From: Pseudomonas graminis
GTDB taxonomy: Bacteria; Pseudomonadota; Gammaproteobacteria; Pseudomonadales; Pseudomonadaceae
Assembly: GCF_004364335.1 (NCBI RefSeq)
Contig: NZ_SOCR01000012.1
Span: forward strand, 107,816-171,815
Direction of reading: 5' to 3'
Length of the DNA stretch: 64,000 nt
Part shown: positions 34,864 to 43,639 of the stretch, in pieces
Layout: every line of letters starts with the position of its first letter
Numbering within the stretch: the stretch's first letter is position 1
Position numbers and translations under genes: made by a program
The notes under the pieces: model-generated
What the model was told of the DNA's origin: nothing
Database searches by the model: none
What the model saw: only the letters and a program-made list of their open reading frames with translations

Positions 34864-36111
34864 ATGCCCGCCGAACCGCCGATCCACCCGCCACTTCCCC
34901 TCAAGCACGCGCGTCGTCTGGCGCTGGCGGCCCAAGGCTTCAACGGTCGCCAGCCGCCTGCGACGATCAAGGCGGCGCACGTCACGCAGCTGATGGAACG
35001 GCTCGGCGTGTTGCAGATCGATTCGGTCAACGCGCTGGTGCGATCGCACTACTTGCCTCTGTTTTCCCGGCTCGGCCCTTACCCGCGCACGTTGCTGGAA
35101 CAGGCGGCGTGGAGTCAGGGTCGGCAGCGCAAGCTGTTTGAGTACTGGGGCCACGAGGCGTCGTTGCTGCCGGTCGAGCTGTACCCGTTGAAGCGCTGGC
35201 GGATGCAACGCGCGGCCCGGGGCGAGGGTATTTATCAGCAAATGGCGACATTCGGCCGTGAGCAGCAGGCAACCATCGCCCGGGTGTTGCAGACCGTTCG
35301 CGAACAGGGCGCGTTGGGCGCGGGCAGTATCAGCACCCGTCAGGAGCGCGCCGGACCCTGGTGGGACTGGAGCGCCGAAAAGCATGCGCTGGAATGGTTG
35401 TTTGCAGCGGGTGAGGTCACGGTCGCCAATCGTCGTGGTTTCGAGCGGCTGTACGATTTGCCCGAGCGCGTTCTGCCGTCGGCGATCATCAATCATCCCG
35501 CTATAAGCGAACCCGATGCCCAACGCGGCTTGCTGTTGCATGCGGTAAAAGCGCTGGGCGTCGGTACCGAGAAGGACGTGCGCGATTATTTTCGGCAGGA
35601 CCCGGCCCCCGCGAAGCGCGGGTTGGCAGAGCTGGTGGAGGAGGGCGCGGTTCAGCTCGTGCAGGTGCAGGGCTGGAAACAACCGGCGTACACACTTCCC
35701 GGGCTGACGGTGCCACGCAAGGTCGCGGCCAGCGCGTTGCTGTCGCCTTTTGATTCATTGATCTGGGAGCGGGCGCGGACGGAGCGGCTGTTTGATTTCC
35801 ACTACCGGTTGGAGATCTACACGCCAGCGCACAAGCGGGTGTACGGCTATTACGTGCTGCCGTTTCTGCACAACGAACGCATCGCCGCGCGCATCGACCT
35901 GCGTGCTGAAAGGGCGGCGGGGCGTCTCGCGGTTCACGCGGTCCATGAAGAGCAACCCGGACTGGATGACGAAGGCATGCACGCCCTTGCGTTGCACCTT
36001 CTGCAACTGGCGAGCTGGCTGGAACTGCCAGATGTGCTGATCAACTGCCAGCGCGCCAGTGCGGCGCGCTTGCGGGGGGCGTTTGTGACTAACGGTCTTG
36101 ATCACGTGTAA
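34864..36111 (+). CDS. Winged-helix DNA glycosylase of the YcaQ/AlkX family
   Basis: A 415-residue HTH_42-family protein. E. coli YcaQ unhooks interstrand DNA crosslinks by cleaving N-alkylated bases. The family catalytic motif Q-x-D/Q is seen as QID at 51-53 in LGVLQIDSVNALVRSHYLPL. Three winged-helix segments follow and a beta-rich C-terminal part ends with LLQLASWLELPDV. The start at 34864 has GGAGGT four bases upstream; in-frame ATG and TTG codons lie 12 and 24 bases earlier without a ribosome-binding site. Confidence 0.82.
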   Translation: MPAEPPIHPPLPLKHARRLALAAQGFNGRQPPATIKAAHVTQLMERLGVLQIDSVNALVRSHYLPLFSRLGPYPRTLLEQAAWSQGRQRKLFEYWGHEASLLPVELYPLKRWRMQRAARGEGIYQQMATFGREQQATIARVLQTVREQGALGAGSISTRQERAGPWWDWSAEKHALEWLFAAGEVTVANRRGFERLYDLPERVLPSAIINHPAISEPDAQRGLLLHAVKALGVGTEKDVRDYFRQDPAPAKRGLAELVEEGAVQLVQVQGWKQPAYTLPGLTVPRKVAASALLSPFDSLIWERARTERLFDFHYRLEIYTPAHKRVYGYYVLPFLHNERIAARIDLRAERAAGRLAVHAVHEEQPGLDDEGMHALALHLLQLASWLELPDVLINCQRASAARLRGAFVTNGLDHV

Positions 36112-36117
36112 CGAAAC

Positions 36118-36395
36118 GTAGGACCGGCTTTAGCCGGGAATGGGCCAGCGCGGGCACCCTTAATTCTATGGTGTGACATCCGGCGCTTTCCCGGCTAAAG
36201 CCAGTCCTACAGAAAACAGCGCGCCGTTAGTGGGACCGGCTTTAGCCGGGAAGGGGTCAGGGATTCCTCCGCCGACCCCGCTGACAGGACCCACGCCTCG
36301 CCGGCGACTGTAGGAGCGCGCTTGCCCGCGAAAAAACTTTCCGGCGCTGCAGCTCTGCCTGACAGTCCCTTTTCGCCAGCAAGCCGGCTCCTACA
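36118..36395. repeat. Mixed REP cluster after the YcaQ gene
   Basis: An inverted ACCGGCTTTAGCCGG-type pair spans 36118-36210 and a single copy starts at 36230. A GCGCGC-type REP lies at 36310-36333 and a reverse GCCGGC-type at about 36374-36395. All three REP families are therefore present in one 369-base gap, which holds no gene. Confidence 0.85.
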
Positions 36396-36480
36396 GATTC
36401 GATGCAGCATTCAGCCAATGCATCAGCCGGACGTGCGCAGCATTCAATCAGATGCACACTCAGTCAGACGCAGCTATGAC

Positions 36481-37827
36481 CTACCGACGCACCTGCTTCA
36501 ACGTCTCCGCAATCAAAAACGCCAGCTCCAGCGACTGATCGGCATTCATCCGTGGATCACAGTGGGTGTGGTAACGGTCCGACAAGCCATCTTCGGTAAT
36601 CGGACGCGCGCCGCCGATGCATTCGGTGACGTTCTGGCCGGTCATCTCGATGTGAATGCCGCCAGCGTAGGTACCCTCGGCCTGATGCACCTGGAAGAAC
36701 TGCTTCACTTCCGCCAGGATCTGGGCGAAGTCGCGGGTCTTGTAGCCGCTGCTGGCCTTGATCGTGTTGCCGTGCATCGGGTCCGAACTCCACAGCACTT
36801 TCTTGCCTTCGCGCTCCACGGCACGGATCAGCCCCGGCAAATGGTCGCCGACCTTGTTGGCGCCCATGCGCGCTATCAGGTTCAGGCGTCCCGGATCGTT
36901 GTCAGGGTTGAGGATGTCGATCAGGCGGATCAGGTCATCGGTGTTCATGCTCGGGCCGACCTTGACGCCGATCGGGTTCTTCACGCCGCGCAGGAATTCC
37001 ACATGGGCGCCATCGAGCTGCCGCGTGCGGTCGCCGATCCACAGCATGTGCGCCGAGCAATCGTAGAAGTCATTGGTCAGCCTGTCGCGGCGAACGAACG
37101 CCTCTTCGAAATTCAGCAGCAACGCTTCGTGGGCGGTGAAGAAACTGGTTTCGCGCAACTGCGGCGAGGTGTCCATGCCGCAAGCGCGCATGAACGCCAG
37201 GGTCTCGTCGATGCGAACGGCGAGCTGGCTGTATTTGTCCGACAGCGCCGAGTTGGCGATGAAATCCAGGTTCCACTTGTGCACCTGATGCAGGTCGGCG
37301 AAACCGCCCTGGGCGAAGGCACGCAGCAGATTGAGGGTTGCGGTGGACTGGTGATACGCCTGCAGCAGGCGATCAGGGTCGGGCACGCGGCTCTTCTCGT
37401 CGAAGCCGATACCGTTGACGATGTCGCCGCGATACGCCGGCAGGGTCACGCCGTCTATGGTCTCGTCGTTGGAGGAGCGCGGTTTGGCGAATTGCCCGGC
37501 CATGCGCCCGACCTTGACCACCGGACAGCCGGCGGCGAAGGTCATGACGATTGCCATTTGCAGCAGCACCTTGAAGGTGTCGCGGATTTTCGCGGCCGAG
37601 AATTCGAAGAAGCTCTCCGCGCAATCGCCACCCTGCAGCAGGAACGCCCGGCCCTCGGTGACCTCGGCAAACTGTCGGCGCAGCTCGCGTGCTTCCCCGG
37701 CAAACACCAGCGGGGGATAGCTGGCGAGGGTCTGCTCTACACGGCGAACGTGGTCGGCGTCAGGGTATTGAGGTTGCTGCTGGATAGGCAGGTTCCGCCA
37801 GCTGTCGGGGCTCCAGGGTTGGCTCAT
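36481..37827 (-). CDS. Class II 3-deoxy-7-phosphoheptulonate synthase
   Basis: Condenses phosphoenolpyruvate and erythrose 4-phosphate in the first step of aromatic amino-acid synthesis. The 448-residue protein is of the plant/Mycobacterium class II type, with QGGDCAESF, VKVGRMAGQFAKPRS and WSSDPMHGNT motifs. Those supply the metal-binding cysteine, phosphate-binding residues and metal-binding histidine. The start at 37827 (MSQPWSPDSWR) is the usual class II N-terminus; upstream frame is rejected. It is monocistronic. Confidence 0.93.
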   Translation of the reverse strand: MSQPWSPDSWRNLPIQQQPQYPDADHVRRVEQTLASYPPLVFAGEARELRRQFAEVTEGRAFLLQGGDCAESFFEFSAAKIRDTFKVLLQMAIVMTFAAGCPVVKVGRMAGQFAKPRSSNDETIDGVTLPAYRGDIVNGIGFDEKSRVPDPDRLLQAYHQSTATLNLLRAFAQGGFADLHQVHKWNLDFIANSALSDKYSQLAVRIDETLAFMRACGMDTSPQLRETSFFTAHEALLLNFEEAFVRRDRLTNDFYDCSAHMLWIGDRTRQLDGAHVEFLRGVKNPIGVKVGPSMNTDDLIRLIDILNPDNDPGRLNLIARMGANKVGDHLPGLIRAVEREGKKVLWSSDPMHGNTIKASSGYKTRDFAQILAEVKQFFQVHQAEGTYAGGIHIEMTGQNVTECIGGARPITEDGLSDRYHTHCDPRMNADQSLELAFLIAETLKQVRR

Positions 37828-38053
37828 GTTGAACTCGAAGTCAGTGCGATCGGACCGGCATGTTAGCAGCTCACCCCGAGAATTTGCGTGACCTGCGGGG
37901 CGCGATTGGCCGACAATCCGCGCTTTTCCGGGGCGCCTTGCGTCTGTCTGCACATCAGGCGGGGAACGCAGCAGCGCCGATCGCTGAGTGCGGCGATGCC
38001 AGCCCCAGCGGGCGCGATCCCGAATCACTCTGACCATGGGCACGAGAACAGCA

Positions 38054-38809
38054 ATGACCGAGGAACGCGTAGAGCACGTGTTGGCCGAAGTTCACGACGA
38101 ATTCGGCAAGATCCGCGTACTTGAGGTGGCCGACTACCGCTTCCTGGAGTTCGGTGACGCCATCGAACAGAGTTGCACGTTCACGGCCGATCCGGCCTGG
38201 CTCGAATACGACTACACCCGCGCCATGTTCATTGGCGCGCTGTGCCATCCGTCCCCTGAAAGCGCGCTGTTCATGGGACTGGGCGCGGGCACGCTGACCC
38301 AGGCGTGTCTGAAGTTTCTGCCCCTGGACGACGTCGAAGCCATCGAACTGCGCCCCGATGTGCCGCGTCTGGCCATGGAATTCATGGGCCTGCAGGACGA
38401 TCCCCGGTTGTATGTGCGCATCGGCGACGCCCTCGACTTGCTCCCGACCGCCGAAGACGCGGACCTGATCTTCGTCGACCTGTACACCGACACCGGCCCT
38501 GCCGTGGGCCATCTGGCCTGGGGGTTTCTCGAGAAATGCCAACAGCGCCTCAACCCCGGCGGCTGGCTGATCATCAATCAGTGGGCGTCGGACGATGGCA
38601 AGCCGTTAGGCGCGGCCCTGCTGCGCGGGCTTTATCACCGTCACTATTGGGAGCTGCCGGTCAAGGAGGGCAATGTCATCCTCATCGTCCCCGCCGACCT
38701 GGATCAGACCCTGGACATTGACGCCATGACCCAGCGCGCCGAAAGCCTTGCGCCGCAACTGGGCTATTCGCTGTTGCCGCTGATCAAGACGCTGCGGCCT
38801 GCGACTTGA
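38054..38809 (+). CDS. Spermidine-synthase-like methyltransferase-fold protein
   Basis: A 251-residue protein with the SpeE-like Rossmann fold. The nucleotide-binding loop is FMGLGAGTLTQACLKFLP, the acidic strand is AIELRPDV, and LIFVDLYTD resembles the catalytic-aspartate strand of polyamine synthases. The short N-terminal domain and lack of the usual GG(G/D)DGG motif make genuine spermidine synthesis uncertain; many such orphans are uncharacterised. The ATG at 38054 is preferred over 38036 because of a nearby purine-rich GAGA. Confidence 0.78.
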   Translation: MTEERVEHVLAEVHDEFGKIRVLEVADYRFLEFGDAIEQSCTFTADPAWLEYDYTRAMFIGALCHPSPESALFMGLGAGTLTQACLKFLPLDDVEAIELRPDVPRLAMEFMGLQDDPRLYVRIGDALDLLPTAEDADLIFVDLYTDTGPAVGHLAWGFLEKCQQRLNPGGWLIINQWASDDGKPLGAALLRGLYHRHYWELPVKEGNVILIVPADLDQTLDIDAMTQRAESLAPQLGYSLLPLIKTLRPAT

Positions 38810-38836
38810 TAAGCAGCTCCTTTGAGCAAGCTCTGA

Positions 38837-39628
38837 TTAGCAACCTTTGAACACCGGCGAGCGTTTTTCCAGCAGCGCCTGCAGGCCTTCTTTGGCGTCC
38901 TCGCTGTCGAGCACTCGGCGGACCAGCGCCGGCAACGCCTTGGCCGCCACGCTTTCACCCTCGAGCACCGCCTGACGCGCGGATTCAAGGGTCGTGCGGA
39001 TTCCCAAGGGTGCCCGGTCGGCGATGTGTTGGGCCAGGCGCAGCGCCGAGGGCAGCAGGTCTTCCGGGGCCATCACTTCCTGAACCAGGCCCATGCGGCA
39101 GGCTTCATGGGCGTCGAATTCATCGCCTGTCAGCAGCCAGCGCATGGCATTGCCCCAACCGGCGATCTGGTGCAGCCGCAGGGTCGCGCCGGCGCAGGCA
39201 AAAATGCCGCGCTGCACTTCCAGGTGAGCAAAGCGTGAATTGCTCGCGCACAGATTGATATCGGAGGCGAGCATCAGCTCAATGCCCAATGTCAGGCACC
39301 AGCCTTGGGCCGCGACAATCACCGGCTTGCTGACCCGCGGGCCGATCGACAACCCCCAGGGATCGTAACCGCCGGGCGGCAGTGTCCAGCCTTCCCTCAA
39401 TGCCGGCCTGGCCTGAGCCAGATCGAGCCCGCCGGTGAAATGCTCGCCGTGGGCAAACACCACCGCGACCCGCGCCTGGTCGTTACGCTCGAACTCCCCA
39501 TAGGCCAGGCTCAACTGGTTGAGCATGTCCAGGTCGAAGGCGTTGCGTTTGGCGGCCCTGTCCAGGCCGATGAGCATGATTGCGCCGCGCTGTTCCCGGC
39601 TGACGTGGCCTTTGATCGAAGAGGTCAT
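38837..39628 (-). CDS. Crotonase/enoyl-CoA hydratase family protein
   Basis: Crotonase-fold enzyme of 263 residues. The oxyanion-hole strands are VVFAHGEHFTGGLDL and QGWCLTLGIELMLASD. At the position of the second catalytic glutamate of classical hydratases the sequence is EVQRGIFACAG, so only some of the catalytic acids are obvious and the reaction could be hydration, isomerisation or another crotonase chemistry. AGGA lies nine bases before the ATG at 39628. No CoA-ligase or dehydrogenase gene is next to it. Confidence 0.85.
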   Translation of the reverse strand: MTSSIKGHVSREQRGAIMLIGLDRAAKRNAFDLDMLNQLSLAYGEFERNDQARVAVVFAHGEHFTGGLDLAQARPALREGWTLPPGGYDPWGLSIGPRVSKPVIVAAQGWCLTLGIELMLASDINLCASNSRFAHLEVQRGIFACAGATLRLHQIAGWGNAMRWLLTGDEFDAHEACRMGLVQEVMAPEDLLPSALRLAQHIADRAPLGIRTTLESARQAVLEGESVAAKALPALVRRVLDSEDAKEGLQALLEKRSPVFKGC

Positions 39629-40043
39629 GTCGCTATTTCCTGCAGATGAGGAGAAACGGAGGGTGAGGTGTCGCACTGTATGGGTGAATCGTTTAAGCTC
39701 TGCTCGCAACCGATACCGGGCACTTGAAAAGTAGACACTGACGCAGCTTTGCGCAAAGCCTGTGACAGTTGGCCGCAAGGGGCTGTTTCGCGAAAAAAAT
39801 CCTCACTTGTTTCAGCATTTCCGGTATAGTGCGCGCCGGCCTTTCATAGGGCCCTCGTCACGGTTTGGGTTCGCGAAGCCATCTTCTCGAACCGGTTCGG
39901 TCACGAACCACCCATGACGATCCATTCATCAATACGTTTTCGCAAATCCCCGCCGACAAAGCAGCCAGGGTGACTCTAGGGTCTTACACGGCACGCGCAG
40001 CTTTGAAGCATGGGTCTTTGCGGATGCACTCAGAGGCAGACCC
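39629..40043 (+). promoter_or_regulatory. Promoter and long leader of the DEAD-box helicase gene
   Basis: This 415-base gap has a TATAGT -10-like hexamer at 39825-39830 without a good -35. A leader of about 210 bases would follow. TGGGTCT at 40011-40017 can pair with AGACCCA at 40038-40044, which includes the first base of the start codon and puts the AGAGG ribosome-binding site in the loop. Long structured leaders are known for cold-induced deaD genes. The promoter call is weak. Confidence 0.4.
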
Positions 40044-41720
40044 ATGACCCAGGAATCCGGCGGCTTCGCCGCTCTTAACCTTCACCCGACCATTCTTGCA
40101 GCTGTTATCGCTACCGGCTACGAAGAGCCTTCGGCCATTCAGCAGCAATCGATCCCCATTATTCTCGCTGGTCACGACATGATCGGTCAGGCGCAGACAG
40201 GTACCGGTAAAACCGCCGCCTTCGCTCTGCCAATCCTGAGCCTGATCGACCCTACCAAACGCGAGCCGCAAGCGCTGATCCTCGCGCCGACTCGTGAGCT
40301 GGCGCTGCAAGTGGCCACCGCGTTCGAAACCTACGCCAAGCAAATGCCGGGCGTGACCGTTGTGGCTGTCTACGGCGGCGCGCCGATGGGCCCACAGCTG
40401 AAAGCCATTCGTAACGGTGCTCAAATCGTCGTCGCCACCCCGGGTCGTCTGTGCGACCACCTGCGTCGTGACGAGAAAGTCCTGGCGACCGTGAACCACC
40501 TGGTTCTCGACGAAGCCGACGAAATGCTCAAGCTGGGCTTCATGGATGACCTCGAAGTCATCTTCAAGGCCATGCCTGAAACCCGTCAGACCGTACTGTT
40601 CTCGGCGACCCTGCCGCAGTCGATCCGCGCGATTGCCGAGCGTCACCTGAAAGACCCGAAACACGTCAAGATCCAGAGCAAGACCCAGACCGTTACCGCG
40701 ATCGAGCAGGCTCACCTGCTGGTTCACGCTGACCAGAAGACCTCTGCCGTTCTGAGCCTGCTGGAAGTCGAAGATTTCGACGCCCTGATCATGTTCGTAC
40801 GTACCAAGCAGGCCACCTTGGATCTGGCCAGCGCCCTTGAAGCCAAAGGCTACAAGGCTGCTGCGCTGAACGGCGACATCGCCCAGAACCAGCGTGAACG
40901 CGTCATCGACTCCCTCAAGGATGGCCGTCTGGACATCGTTGTGGCGACCGACGTTGCGGCCCGTGGTCTGGACGTTCCGCGTATCACTCACGTTTTCAAC
41001 GTTGATATGCCGTACGACCCGGAAGCCTACGTTCACCGTATCGGCCGTACTGGCCGTGCCGGTCGCGAAGGTCGCGCCCTGTTGCTGGTAACGCCGCGTG
41101 AGCGTCGCATGCTGCAAGTGATCGAGCGCATGACCGGTCAGAAAATTGCCGAAGTCCGCCTGCCGGACTCCCAGGCCGTTCTCGATGCCCGCATCAAGAA
41201 ACTGACCAACAGCCTGTCGCCGCTGGTCGCTGATGCCGAAGCTAGCCATGGCGAGTTGCTGGACCGCCTGACTGCCGACATCGGTTGCACGCCGCGTGCC
41301 CTGGCCGCTGCTCTGCTGCGCAAGGCCACCAATGGTCAGGCGCTGACCTTGGGCGCGATCGAGAAAGAACGTCCACTGGTGCCGAACAATGCGCCACGTG
41401 GTGATCGTCCTGAGCGTCCAGCAGGCGACCGTCCTGATCGTGGCGACCGCGAACGTCGTGCCCCGGTGCCGTTGGCCGAAGGCCGTGCTCGCTGCCGTAC
41501 TGCGCTGGGTGCCCGTGACGGCATCGCTGCGAAAAACCTGCTGGGCGCCATCCTCAACGAAGGTGGTCTGGCTCGTGAAGCCATCGGCCGGATCCAGGTG
41601 CGTGACAGCTTCAGCCTCGTCGAGCTGCCGGAAGACGGTCTCGAGCGTCTGCTGGCCAAGCTGAAAGACACCCGCGTTGCCGGCAAGCAGCTGAAGCTGC
41701 GTCGCTATCGCGAGGACTGA
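40044..41720 (+). CDS. deaD: DEAD-box RNA helicase, DeaD/CsdA type
   Basis: ATP-dependent RNA helicase of 558 residues that helps ribosome assembly and RNA decay, especially in the cold. The core motifs are complete: AQTGTGKT (I), PTRELALQ (Ia), VLDEADEML (II), FSATLPQ (III), and HRIGRTGRAGR (VI). A basic, arginine/aspartate-rich linker is followed by a DbpA-type RNA-binding fold (about 480-555, with IGRIQVRDSFSLVELP). A long leader precedes it and an intrinsic terminator follows. Confidence 0.93.
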   Translation: MTQESGGFAALNLHPTILAAVIATGYEEPSAIQQQSIPIILAGHDMIGQAQTGTGKTAAFALPILSLIDPTKREPQALILAPTRELALQVATAFETYAKQMPGVTVVAVYGGAPMGPQLKAIRNGAQIVVATPGRLCDHLRRDEKVLATVNHLVLDEADEMLKLGFMDDLEVIFKAMPETRQTVLFSATLPQSIRAIAERHLKDPKHVKIQSKTQTVTAIEQAHLLVHADQKTSAVLSLLEVEDFDALIMFVRTKQATLDLASALEAKGYKAAALNGDIAQNQRERVIDSLKDGRLDIVVATDVAARGLDVPRITHVFNVDMPYDPEAYVHRIGRTGRAGREGRALLLVTPRERRMLQVIERMTGQKIAEVRLPDSQAVLDARIKKLTNSLSPLVADAEASHGELLDRLTADIGCTPRALAAALLRKATNGQALTLGAIEKERPLVPNNAPRGDRPERPAGDRPDRGDRERRAPVPLAEGRARCRTALGARDGIAAKNLLGAILNEGGLAREAIGRIQVRDSFSLVELPEDGLERLLAKLKDTRVAGKQLKLRRYRED

Positions 41721-41746
41721 TCTGCTCTTGAGCTGATCGTCTGAAT

Positions 41747-41779
41747 AAAAAATCCCCGACTGGTTCGGGGATTTTTTTT
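41747..41779 (+). terminator. Intrinsic terminator of deaD
   Basis: AAAAAATCCCCGA and TCGGGGATTTTTTTT form a strong stem with loop CTGGT and a long T-run, 27 bases after the helicase stop. Confidence 0.93.
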
Positions 41780-41841
41780 GTTTGGGGTTTGGGTTTTGTT
41801 GGGCTTGAGTGAGCACCCAATCAGAGCGGCATTGATTTCCC

Positions 41842-42081
41842 CTACGCGACGACGCCTATGAATAATGCCAGATGCCGGGGAAGGGGTTTCCCGATAATTG
41901 AAGAAAGCTCAGCTACCTGCTGTTTCGCGAGAGGCCATTCGGCTGCAGCCATGGCATTAAGACTTTCGTGGCCGAGAACACCGACAATCTGATCAGTCAG
42001 CGCTCTGTCCACAGCCAGCTCGTATTTCAAAGAATCGTCCGGATCATTATTCGGCAGAAAACCATTAATCTCTAGGTACAT
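41842..42081 (-). CDS. Candidate immunity protein for the E3-type toxin
   Basis: A 79-residue acidic protein that begins 11 bases after the toxin stop, with AGGAG eight bases before the ATG. Position, size and acidity fit a bacteriocin immunity protein. However, it does not visibly match the colicin E3 immunity protein: the second half (EWPLAKQQVAELSSIIGKPL) looks helical, whereas ImmE3 is mostly beta-sheet. So it may be a distinct immunity family for the same nuclease fold. Function is inferred from context only. Confidence 0.65.
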   Translation of the reverse strand: MYLEINGFLPNNDPDDSLKYELAVDRALTDQIVGVLGHESLNAMAAAEWPLAKQQVAELSSIIGKPLPRHLALFIGVVA

Positions 42082-42092
42082 GCAGGTAACTC

Positions 42093-43226
42093 CTATTTTT
42101 CTACTTTGCGGCCGGGCTGTGCTGGTTTGGTTTGCTCGCCAGTGACGGCGTCGAACTCACCCAAGTGCTTACCTTGTTTATCGTAAATCTCAACCGCTCC
42201 ATGTTGGCTGTCCCATTCCAATATACGGGCCTTGCCATCTTTCCAGCGTTTGCGAAGACCACCTCCACCTTGGACCTTTGTTTTACCGGTCACTTTCACT
42301 GCATCTGGGAAGGCTTCAAGTCCAGCGGGTGGCGGATGATACTCGTGATCCCCATTAAACGGCCGCGCATACACCACATACATCGACCTCAGGCCCGAGT
42401 CAGCGGGGAAGACCAGGATGCGGTCTTCTGAGGTGATGTCGTCGCCGGGGAGGCCTTCGAGCTGGCTGTCGGTGTCCTCCGGGATCGGATGGACAAGGAT
42501 GGTGCCTAAACGGGCGTCGCTGTTTTCAGGGTAGACCAGCGGCTCCAGCGTCCCATATCGACCTCGGCGGGGCGTCATGAGAATGGTGACGCCGTTGAGA
42601 TGGGCTTCCATCGCGCTTTTGTCGGCATTCCAGCGGGCTTGCACGGTGCGTACCGAGTCATCGCCCGATGCCTTGGAGTGAATGCCGTAGATCTGCAACT
42701 CGCCTTCGGGATCACGACGCAGCTGAAAGCGCACCCGTGTTGTCGCCTGGGTCAGGTTGCGTAATTCGTCATCGGTGTAGAGCGCGCCGTCGCCCATCTT
42801 TGCCGGGAGCATGCCCAAGATGAACAGACTCGCCGGTCCGCCTGCTCCGCGAAGCAGCCAGGTATGGCTGCGTTGCATGATGCCGCCGCCGGCCATGCGG
42901 CCCAATCCCATGTCTGCGCCCAGAGCCGCTGCAATGGCGTCGGAGGCGGAAGGCAGCAGCATGGCGCCCGCCATCATGATCGCGCCGAAGTTGGAGGCGG
43001 GTTCTACGGTGGTACCGGCGTCGGTGCTGCACCATTCCGCGGTACAGGATTTGGCGAAGACCTTGTCGGTACGCTCCTTCGGCTCGGGCCATCGCTCTGG
43101 CATCGGCGTGGGTACCCGCATGGGCTCGGGCGGCGGATTCCACGCTACCCACGACGCGCCTCCGTTGGGAAGCCCTTTAAAAATCGAGTTTTCTTCAAAG
43201 GGATCTTTTTTGTCGTCCTTGAACAT
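42093..43226 (-). CDS. S-type pyocin-domain protein with colicin-E3-type rRNase
   Basis: A 377-residue toxin. The C-terminal domain ends with EWDSQHGAVEIY, in which D339, H342 and E346 have the same spacing as the catalytic triad of colicin E3 (D510, H513, E517), the nuclease that cuts 16S rRNA in the decoding site. A middle region (about 155-320) resembles the pyocin S translocation domain. The N-terminus is only about 120 residues: a proline-rich stretch (30-48), then two glycine/alanine-rich hydrophobic segments (80-118, 128-142). There is no room for a receptor-binding domain, so delivery by a type VI or other contact system is possible. The start at 43226 has AGGAAGG upstream. Confidence 0.82.
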   Translation of the reverse strand: MFKDDKKDPFEENSIFKGLPNGGASWVAWNPPPEPMRVPTPMPERWPEPKERTDKVFAKSCTAEWCSTDAGTTVEPASNFGAIMMAGAMLLPSASDAIAAALGADMGLGRMAGGGIMQRSHTWLLRGAGGPASLFILGMLPAKMGDGALYTDDELRNLTQATTRVRFQLRRDPEGELQIYGIHSKASGDDSVRTVQARWNADKSAMEAHLNGVTILMTPRRGRYGTLEPLVYPENSDARLGTILVHPIPEDTDSQLEGLPGDDITSEDRILVFPADSGLRSMYVVYARPFNGDHEYHPPPAGLEAFPDAVKVTGKTKVQGGGGLRKRWKDGKARILEWDSQHGAVEIYDKQGKHLGEFDAVTGEQTKPAQPGRKVEK

Positions 43227-43639
43227 GACCTTCCTGATGTCCGCCAATTTAAGACGGCGCAGGTTGCAGGCGGTCCGACGAGTGGTCAACGTTAGGGCGG
43301 TTTCGGGATGTTGCTGTGCCGACAGGCTTTTGATGTCAGTGGGACCTGCTTCAGCCGGGAAAGCGTCAGGTGCCACACCGCAAAATCGATGTCGCCCGGA
43401 CTGGCCTATTCCCGGCTAAAGCCGGTCCCACATTAGTCCGCGTCGTCTGGGCTGGAGCTGCCGTCTGAACTTGAACAGATAGACGCGTGGTGCTTATCTG
43501 GCACGCCGCCGACAGGCTTTTGATGTCAGTAGGACCGGCTTTAGCCGGGAAAGCGTCAGATCTCACGCCCCATAATCGATGGCGCCTGACCTGGCCGGTT
43601 CCCGGCTAAAGCCGGTCCTACAGTGCTGTATCCATCCCC
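43227..43639. repeat. Duplicated block with ACCGGCTTTAGCCGG REP pairs
   Basis: About 114 bases at 43318-43431 recur at 43508-43621, an offset of 190. Each copy starts GCCGACAGGCTTTTGATGTC and contains an inverted REP pair (43339-43431 and 43529-43621). The block lies between the toxin gene and the dioxygenase gene. The toxin promoter should be between 43227 and 43317; no other gene is seen. Confidence 0.85.

Noticed and set aside
39984..41816. 610-codon open frame on the minus strand over deaD
   Set aside because: Antisense to a clear DEAD-box helicase; composition reflects mirror codon bias in high-GC DNA and no family motif is present.
43227..43566. Upstream extension of the toxin gene and a 66-codon frame in the same block
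   Set aside because: Both read through REP sequence and give the same peptide from the duplicated block; a good ribosome-binding site marks 43226 as the start.
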